Program-made: the position numbers and the translations under genes | Notes under the pieces: model-generated | What the model was told of the DNA's origin: nothing | The model's input: only the letters and a program-made list of their open reading frames with translations | Database searches by the model: none | NCBI GenBank assembly: GCA_947683425.1 | Contig: CANTUQ010000004.1 | Location: 6,486,001-6,550,000 of the forward strand | DNA length: 64,000 bases | Direction of reading: 5' to 3' | DNA from: Excoecaria cochinchinensis | Taxonomy: Eukaryota > Streptophyta > Magnoliopsida > Malpighiales > Euphorbiaceae | Part shown: positions 55,949 to 64,000 of the stretch, in pieces | Position numbering within the stretch: the stretch's first letter is position 1 | Layout: every line of letters begins with the position of its first letter

Positions 55949-58683
55949 GAAGGGTTAGCACGATTGCGGCACTACTACTCTACGGAGGGTTAGCACGACC
56001 ACGGCACTACCACTTCATCAAATCGAAGGGTTAGCACGATGGTGGCACTACCACTCTACAGAGGGTTAGCACGATCACGGCACTACCACTTCAACAAATC
56101 AAAAGGTTAGCACGATGGCGGCACTACCACTCTACGGAGGGTTAGCACGACCACGGCACTACCACTTCATCAAATCGAAGGGTTAACACGATGGCAGCAG
56201 TACTACTCTACGGAGGGTTAGCACAACCACGGCACTAACACTTCATTAAATCGAAGGGTTAGGACGATGACTGCACTACCACTCTATGGAGGGTTAGCAC
56301 GACCACGACACTACCACTTCATCAAATTGAAGGGTTAGCACGATGGAGGCACTACGACTCTACAGAGGGTTAGCACGACCACGGCAACACTACTTTAGCA
56401 AATCGAAGGGTTAGCACGATGGCGGCACTACTACTCTATGGAGTGTTAACACGACCACGACACTACCACTTCATCAAATCGAAGGGTTAGCACGATGGCA
56501 GCACTACCACTCTATAGAGGGTTAGCACGACCACGACACTACCACTTCATCAAATCGAAGGGTTAGTACGATGGCGGCACTATTACTCTACGGAGGGTTA
56601 GCACAACCACGGCACTACCACTTCATCAAATTGAAGGGTTAGCACGATGGAGGCACTACGACTCTACAGAGGGTTAGCACGACCATGACACCACCACTTT
56701 AGCAAATCGAAGGGTTAGCACGATGGCAGCACTACTACTCTATGGAGGGTTAAAACGACCACGACACTACCACTTTATCAAATCGAAGGGTTAGCACGAT
56801 GGCGGCACTACTACTCTATGGAGGGTTAACACGACCACGACACTACCACTTCATCAAATCGAAGGGTTAGCACGATGGCGGCACTACCACTCTACGGAGG
56901 GTTAGCACGACCACAACACTACCACTTCATCAAATCGAAGGGTTAGCACGATGGCGACACTACCACTCTACAGAGGGTTAGCACGACCACGGCACTACCA
57001 CTTCATCAAATCGAAGGGTTAGCACGATGGCGGCACTACCACTCTACGGAGGGTTAGCACGACCACGGCACCACCACTTTTGCAAATCAAAGGGTTAGCA
57101 CGATGGCGGCACTACTACTCTACGGAGGGTTAGCACGACCACGACACTACTACTTCATCAAATCGAAGGGTTAGCATGATGGCGGCACTATCACTCTATG
57201 GAGGGTTATCATGACCACAATACTACCACTTCAGCAAATCGAAGCGTTAGCACGATGGCGGAACTACCACTCGACGGAGGGTTAGCACGACCATGGCACT
57301 ACCACTTTAGCAAATCGAAGGGTTAGCAAGATGGCGGCACTACCACTCGACGGAGGGTTAGCACGACCATGACACTACCACTTCATCAAATGGAAGGGTT
57401 AGCACGATGGCGGCACTGCCACTCTACGGAGGGTTAGCACGACCACGGCACTACCAATTCATCAAATTGAAGGGTTAGCACGATGGCGGCACTGCCACTC
57501 TACGGAGGGTTAGCATGACCACGGCACTACCACTTCATCAAAATCGAAGGGTTAGCACGATGGCGGCACTACTACTCTACGGAGGGTTAGCACGACCACA
57601 ACACTACCACTTCATCAAATCGAAGGGTTAGCACGATGACTGCACTACCACTCTATGGAGGGTTAGCACGACCACAACACTACCACTGCATCAAATTGAA
57701 GGGTTAGCACGATGGCGGCACTACCACTGTACAGAGGGTTAGCACAACCACGGCACCACCACTTTAGCAAATCGAAGGGTTAGCAAGATGGCGGCACTAC
57801 CACTCGACGGAGGGTTAGCACGACCATGACACTACCACTTCATCAAATCGAAGGGTTAGCACGATGGCGGCACTACCACTCTACGGAGGGTTAGCACGAC
57901 CACGGCACTACCACTTCATCAAATCGAAGGGTTAGCACGATGGCGGCACTACCACTCTACGGAGGGTTAGCACGACCACGGCACTACCACTTCATCAAAT
58001 CGAAGGGTTAGCACGATGGCGGCACTACCACTCTACGGAGGGTTAGCACGACCACGACACCAGCACTTTAGCAAATCGAAGGGTTAGCACGATGGCGGCA
58101 CTACTACTCTACGGAGGGTTAGCACGACTACGACACTACCACTTCATCAAATCGAAGGGTTAGCACGATGGCGGCACTACCACTCTACGGAGGGTTAGCA
58201 CGACCACGGTAATACCACTTCAGCAAATCGAAGCGTTAGCACGATGGCGGAACTACCACTCTACGGAGGGTTAGCACGACCACGGCACTACCACTTCATC
58301 AAATCGAAGGGTTAGCACGATGGCGGCACTACCACTCTACGGAGGGCAAGCACGACCACGGCACTTGCACTTCATCAAATCGAAGGGTTAGCACGATGGC
58401 GACACTACCACTCTACGGAGGGTTAGCATGACCACGGCACTACCACTTCATCAAAATCGAAGGGTTAGCACGATGGGGGCACTACTACTCTACGGAGGGT
58501 TAGCACGACCACGGCACTACCACTTCATCAAATCGAAGGGTTAGCACGATGGCGGCACTACTACTCTACGGAGGGTTAGCACGACCACGACACTACCACT
58601 TCATCAAATCGAAGGGTTAGCACGATGGCGGCACTACCACTCTACGGAGGGTTAGCACGACCACGGTACTACTGCTTCAACAA
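55949..58683 (+). repeat. Satellite-like array, about 36 units of 76 bp
   Basis: Each unit has two related halves: a 36-bp half starting GAAGGGTTAGCACGATGGCG and a 40-bp half starting GAGGGTTAGCACGACCACGG and ending TTCATCAAATC. Both halves contain GGTTAGCACGA and CACTACCACT, so the unit is a diverged dimer. Copies are 90% or more alike by eye, and the right two thirds look more uniform than the left. There are no unique spacers and no long ORF. Confidence 0.93.
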
Positions 58684-58819
58684 GCAATAGCACGCCTATA
58701 ACATGGCAACAATCACCACCACAGACTCCCTACATCGGAAAGACAGCTACCTCAGGTACGTGTCTCTTTCCTTTTCTTCTTTGAGTTTAGGCTCACCTAG
58801 ACACTAGTGTACTAGATTC

Positions 58820-58837
58820 CCCTAAACTGGGGGCAAC
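58820..58837 (+). promoter_or_regulatory. Polypurine tract region before the 3' LTR
   Basis: CCCTAAACTGGGGGCAAC abuts TGTAGACACC, identical to the array elements. Confidence 0.75.
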
Positions 58838-61424
58838 TGTAGACACCGGGTCCTGAATCAGCCTAAATCGAAGTTACCCGATGATGACAATTGCCTTCAT
58901 AGGTTAAAAAGGTTAAAAGTGATGATTTCCTCGTCAAATTTGCATTTTATAGTGAAAAATTGAAAAATAATAAAAAATTAATTTTGAAAAATGGGGGCTT
59001 GAAAATACAATATTTTTAGTTAAATTAGAAAAAAAAATAAATTCAGCGAGTGTCAGGCGTGGCAGCGCGCCTGCGCCAGCGCCCAGGCTCGCGCGCGATG
59101 CCCCTCACTCAATAGCAACGGGTGTCCCTCCTTTCCTGGCCGTCGCTGAAGGGTCTGATGTGCTCTTTTTCGATTTTTCACCATTTTTCCGATTTTTCAC
59201 CCCAAAAACGCATTTTTTCACCCTAAATGAAGGTTTTTGAGTCTAAATTAAATTCTAAAACATTTTTTTAGGTAATTAATTAATAAAATTTTATTTTATC
59301 ATTAAAAATAAAGGAATTTGTGTTAAAATAAAATTCTTTTCCTTAATTAAATTAGGGCAACATTTTTTATACCTTATAAATATTTTAAGATGAAAACCTA
59401 AAAGGGGGAGCCTCCATCATTTTTTTTCACACCATAATTTTAGATTTTCCTCTCTTCTTCTTTGATTTTTCTTCAAAAAATTTCAGATTTCTTCTTTCAA
59501 TTAACAAGAATTAATGAAGATTGAAAACTTGATTTTCAATTCTTGATTATTCCAAATTAATTTATTTGTTTTCTCCATAAACATAAGAGATTAATTTTTA
59601 CTTTCAAAATCAGTTGTTTTATTCTTAAGCATTCAAGTTAATTCTTTTGTTTTCTCTATAAACAAAAGCAATTGCTTTTGTTGCTAAATTATTTTTTTTT
59701 TCAAGCCTATTTTTATTAGAATAAAATTCCAACATTTATCATATTCAACTCTAAATTTTTGAAAAGGAAATCAAATCATGTTTTACCTTCATCGAATCCG
59801 ACTCTGAGGGTAAATATTCTGGACTTGATTTTTATTTTCTTTTATTTTGTTTGTATTTAATTTATTCATGTATATTTTATTGTTTTCATGAATTTACTTA
59901 TTGTTTCCATTTATTTGTTTGTTCTATTATTGTTTTGTTTGTTTTATTTAATATGTTTATATATGATTTTGTTTTTATTCATGTAAATTTTGATTTCCTA
60001 TTAATTCCTAACGTGTAAATAATTTATTTTATTTTGATTTATCATTATTTTTCAGCATGTAATTAATTAATTAATTTTGATTAATCTTTTTGCCATATAA
60101 ATGGTTTAAGTTAATTGTGATAATAGCTATTAATCATGTCATTGTTTTAATTATTTTTATCATTCTCTTATTCATTATCTTTTATCATTCTTTTATCATT
60201 GTTACATGTTATATTTTCATTCAATTATTTGTTTATTTTCATTATTTTCATCATGTTCATAATTTTCATGTATTAATTCATTAACATGTTATATTTTATT
60301 CTAATCATATCATTTATTTAATTTGTCATAAAAAGGCATTTTTCACATTTATTTTAATTGTTAAACATATTAATTCAATTGTCATTTTGATATCATGCTA
60401 TTTTATCTTATTTTATTCCATTTTATTCTTTATTATTGATTTAATTGTTTTAATTACTAACGTTATTTTGTTTATATTTTGTTTTTATGTCAAAACTCAT
60501 TTTTTGCTTGGCCATTTTTTGCGAGCACACGGGGGATCCAGAATGACTCGTTTGGATTATATGTTTATTTTCTTTATTTGTAATATTTTATTTATTTGGC
60601 TTTCCATTTATTTTGCCATATAATTTTCTTGTAAAATTGTTTATTTAGATCCGCTAGAAAGAAAATCACAAACATTTTTTATTAATTAAATTGATATTTT
60701 TCCTAAATAAAAGTGTGACCAATGTCTCAATTTTCTCCATCCAAAATCATCACATAAAAATTGTTTTCTAATAAATACGCATGCGAGGACCTATATCCTC
60801 ACCATAACGAATACCCCAATTTATGTATGATTTTTATTTCATTTACAATGGGGGTTGTATTTCGCTCCTAGTTTTGTTGTATTTTATTTTATTTACCCTT
60901 TTATTTATCGCTTTCCTTGAATGATCAAACTTGCGCTCTAATTATTGCATCGAGATATATGAGAAAAGGGATGAAAACGTAAATTCAAAACTTAATTATA
61001 AAATAACCAAGGTGTGAAAAAATGAGAAGTGCCGAACCATCTCTGGTCTTTGGGCTTAAGGAGGCGAGAGGACCATTCCGATGTTTCATTGGAATTGGAT
61101 CTCCATGACTCCTCTTGTGTCCCACCAAAAGACTCAATTTACAATTCTAGGCTCCGTAGGGTTAGAGGGTCATTCCAATGTTCTATTGGGGTGAATACCT
61201 CCAAAACCCCTTTGGTTTGCCCAAAATGGATAAGATGCATCGTCTTAGGCTCACTGAGGTGAGATGAACTTTACCAATGTTTTATTGGGTGGCGACTCCA
61301 TGAAACCTCCTTGTTGCCCAAAATAGACGCACTTGTGAATCCCTTACAAGTTTCCAATGAACCTCTCTTCAAAGCCCTAAAGGCGGGCCTTCGGGGCATC
61401 CTACGGGGTTCGGCGTGCGTCACA
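58838..61424 (+). mobile_element. 3' LTR of the full-length TAT element
   Basis: It is 2,587 bp, from TGTAGACACCGGGTCC to GCGTGCGTCACA. It is very similar to the 5' LTR except in the GC island (59042-59150). It also carries a short extra CCATTTTTCCGATTTTTCA near 59180. A TATA box (CTTATAAATAT) lies at 59373-59383. Confidence 0.92.
59042..59150. repeat. GC-rich island of the 3' LTR
   Basis: It contains GGCAGCGCGCCTGCGCCAGC and GGCTCGCGCGCGATGCC where the 5' LTR has a shorter GCCGGCGTCACGCGCGACG. The flanks on both sides (GCGAGTGTC and CTCACTCAATAGC) match the 5' LTR. Confidence 0.7.
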
Positions 61425-62375
61425 AAAACCCCTAAACTAGATTTCTCTAAAGAAATCCTTAGAATTCATCCGCCCTCCTCCTCCTCCCTTTAACTCCGAA
61501 TTGTATTCATGATTCTTCCTCCATTTTTCTCCATTTCTCTCTTTGTCTCTCCCCAAATCCAAGCCTCCTAAGAAAATTTTAGCCTCTCTTGAATCTGATC
61601 GTGCTGATTATAGTTCATTTGAAGAGGAAGAAGTGGAAGAAAATAAGTGGAAAAATTTATGTGCCAAATTGAGGTATGTAAAGTTGATATTTTTCAATTA
61701 GTTCAAAGGTTCAAATCGGTATTTTAGGATGTCTAGAGTATATTTATGTAATTATATTATAAAAAGGAAGTAAATTTAAGGTTGTTTCTTTGATGTTTAT
61801 ATTCGGCCACATGGAGAAATCAAGGAAAAGAAAGTGCTTTAATGGTGGGAAATGAAGGAAATGAAGTTCCAAGTGTGAAAATCATTAATATAAGGTTAGT
61901 GGATACAACATCCTCCTTTTTTTCATGTTAAAAGTATGATTTTTAGTTATGTTTAAACATAAAGTATGTGAAATATGCATGTTAAATTGAATCAAACCAT
62001 ATAGTCATGCTTAGAAAGGTTAAAATGAGATTTTAAATGATTAAAATGAAAAGATAAAACTTTGATGATGTGGGTATAGGTTGGTCGAATGGTAAGTCCA
62101 TGGTTTTCCATTGTATATCATGATGTTTATGGAATTTTAATGATGTATAAGGAATGTTTGGCATGAGATCTAGTTAGTTGAAGGGATAAAGGAAAGAAAA
62201 ATAAACATAATGGATGATGTATGTTTATGCCAAATGGTATATATAGTGAAAAATGTGATTTTGATGTGATTTGATGTGATTTAATGGTATAACTAAGTTA
62301 ACTAACATATAATCTAGCTAAAGGAATGATAAATAAGATAAAAATAATTTATGGTGAATGTATGTCTTCATGACC
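61425..62375 (+). mobile_element. LTR 'X', third part (after its TATA box)
   Basis: This is host sequence resuming after the inserted TAT element. It has a C/T-rich leader-like run (CTCCTCCTCCTCCC) like that at 43620-43680, and CGGCCACATGGAGAAATCAA resembles CGGCCTCATGTAGAAGAAAA near 43956. No coding sequence. It ends where another LTR begins. Confidence 0.55.
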
Positions 62376-62741
62376 TGTAACGCCCCAATACCTCTTGGGA
62401 GGATATCAGGCCGTCACACACACATACACATACGAAATAATCACGCGGAAGCCAAAACCATAAACATACATGAAACTTATGCAGCGGAATATCATCTTTA
62501 AATACAAACTACAAAACATGCTTAAAAACAAATCTCTTATAGCCATTTACATTACATAATATTGTTGTTCTTTATACATTACAAAAACATTCTCTCTACT
62601 GTAACATTTACATATGCTGAACTATACAAAAGTACCACATCTCTTATACAAAAAGACTTCAACTTATAGTCCTAGTGGCCATGACCCGCAGAAGTCCACC
62701 TCCTCACTGAACCTGTAAACCTACACGGGAAAACACCCGTG

Positions 62742-62759
62742 CTAAGCGATAACGCTTAG
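62742..62759. repeat. CTAAGCG hairpin
   Basis: CTAAGCG-ATAA-CGCTTAG has a perfect 7-bp stem and is the reverse complement of 33044-33061. A short CACGGG..CCCGTG pair lies beside it. Confidence 0.75.
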
Positions 62760-63710
62760 TGGGGATAATACAAGTAATAGACTTCTTATGAAGTCACAAG
62801 CATCAATCATCAAACATATCAATAGTTGATATTCTATTCATTTATGGGCATATAAAAGAAATAAGCATTTATCATACTTATAACATGATAGGCATACTAT
62901 CAAACATTCTTTGAACATATCTACAATTTCATGTAACATATATCATGTTCATAATCTTCTAACTCTAACTATCAGCTCAAATAACAATAATACCATATCA
63001 TTGCATATCATGTCCATTTATATACCTATGAGCATAATAACATATGTCTAGCATATTCATCTACAACTAATAGCTTATCATATGCACTTGTAAACTCATA
63101 TAAACATCTTTGATACAATATTCATATACTTCTATTAGCATTTCCTGTAAATCATTTACATATAGTAACATCTCGTATATTCGTTGCAATAACTAAAAAC
63201 CTGACTGATAACGTAAGTGGATACGGGTAAACATATAGATACTGGTAAACAGTATCAAACATCTGGAGACAGAAGTCTCAAATCATCTAAATACCAAAGG
63301 TATCAAACATCTAGACACTCGTCGATGCCATACATCTAGCATCTGCGATACATCTAACCCTTTATAGGCATAACCATCTATCTACTTTTATGAACATCTC
63401 AGTCTTATAACCGTTATTCATGTCAAAACATATGCATATTCTCATTTATTTTCTTATTCCATGTACACATGTATCTTATAGCTCAATACAACATAAAATT
63501 CATATATTTTATCCACTATACATTACTAGGGCATACACATCACCTACACATGTTCATATGTATTGCTTACACATGTTTATTCACATAAGCAAACATGATT
63601 CATCATGCTTAACATACTCAATTAGAAGTGTTAAACTAAATAAGAATCCCATTAACCATCATGATTAACATTTGATAAGGGTAAATAAAGAAAATCATAT
63701 GTTGGAAATA

Positions 63711-64000
63711 CCGCACGATGACAACCAATTGGTTGTGACCGTGACATATACCGAGTTACCAAAACATAATAGAATTCAAGAGTACCTCATGATGATAACC
63801 CATTTATTTTGACTGTGACATACCACCAGAATCCAAGCAGAATGCAAATCAGGGTATCTCACGGTGGCAACAGAAATGCTTGGCACCGTGACATACCAAC
63901 TTCATCCGGGCAGAATGTAATCCTTGCATATCTCACGGTGGTAACCAGAATGCTTGGCACCGAGACATACCAACTTCATCCGGACAGAATGCAATCCTTG
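63711..64000. repeat. TCACGGTGG-type hairpin repeats
   Basis: Four imperfect hairpins are present. The last two are 74-bp tandem units starting at 63855 and 63929 (TATCTCACGGTGG..GGCACCGTGACATACC). The linker CAGAATGCAATCC matches the GCATTCTG linker of 31574-31763 in reverse. The array runs off the window. Confidence 0.78.

Larger units (their letters stand above)
48702..61424 (+). mobile_element. Full-length gag-only TAT/Ogre-type element (12.7 kb)
   Basis: It contains 5' LTR 48702-51280, primer site, leader, broken gag, about 2 kb of non-coding DNA, two tandem repeat arrays, polypurine tract and 3' LTR 58838-61424. Flanks AAAAT (48697-48701) and AAAAC (61425-61429) are a probable TSD with one change. 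No pol domain is found. It is related to the 1-16072 array but belongs to a different subfamily: its LTRs and 3' UTR are clearly diverged, while leader and gag remain close. It fits the published TR-GAG type of non-autonomous element. Confidence 0.9.
62376..64000 (-). mobile_element. Tekay-like LTR, 3' part (continues beyond the window)
   Basis: The left edge TGTAACGCCCC is the end of a minus-strand LTR. The CTAAGCG-ATAA-CGCTTAG hairpin (62742-62759) and TCACGGTGG palindromes (63711-64000) are shared, reversed, with the solo LTR at 29436-33472. The likely left TSD is TGACC (62371-62375). The body is AT-rich, with no ORF I accept. Confidence 0.75.

Noticed and set aside
55949..58683. Regular repeats resembling a CRISPR array
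   Set aside because: Both halves of each 76-bp unit are repeated; there are no unique spacers. The setting is a plant retrotransposon 3' UTR.

Overview
The window is flowering-plant repeat DNA, probably from a eudicot. It is built almost entirely from nested LTR retrotransposons of the Ty3/gypsy class, with one short Ty1/copia scrap. I see no intact host gene, tRNA, rRNA or CRISPR array. The evidence for a plant is a chromodomain-bearing Tekay/Del-type pol, TAT/Ogre-type LTR elements primed by plant tRNA-Arg, and repeated TG..CA termini with 5-bp target-site duplications (TSDs). Every coding region found is broken by stops or frameshifts.

Layout: (1) 1-16072, plus strand: a head-to-tail array of gag-only TAT/Ogre-type units that share LTRs (3' tail, truncated LTR-A, gag unit U1, LTR-B, gag unit U2, LTR-C). 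It is inserted in the integrase of the next element. (2) 16073-28858, minus strand: two Tekay/Del-type chromovirus interiors in tandem around one shared LTR (20003-25367). That LTR carries a nested TAT solo LTR (20380-23212, TSD CTCCC). (3) 28857-42533: a mosaic of minus-strand LTR pieces. A truncated TAT LTR carries a 4-kb solo LTR (29436-33472, TSD AGTAA). Other Tekay-like and TAT-like pieces follow, one of which carries a TAT solo LTR (37803-40443, TSD GGCCA). (4) 42534-42873: a copia integrase scrap interrupted by an unassigned plus-strand LTR ('X', from 42874). X is split by another solo LTR (44351-48114, TSD CTAGA) and by a full-length TAT-type element (48702-61424). (5) 62376 to the window end: the start of another minus-strand Tekay-like LTR.

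The TAT-type elements carry only gag between their LTRs: no protease, reverse transcriptase or integrase is visible. They keep the cis signals needed for mobilisation in trans: a tRNA-Arg primer site, a conserved leader with a stem-loop, a polypurine tract and intact LTR ends. Their 3' untranslated regions hold tandem repeats. In the 48702-61424 element, a 76-bp unit seen once in its relatives has grown to about 36 copies.

The most unusual theme is that both superfamily groups carry short, rapidly changing GC-rich palindromic islands inside otherwise AT-rich LTRs. These sit at a fixed position in each family but differ in sequence or copy number between copies, and even between the two LTRs of one element.
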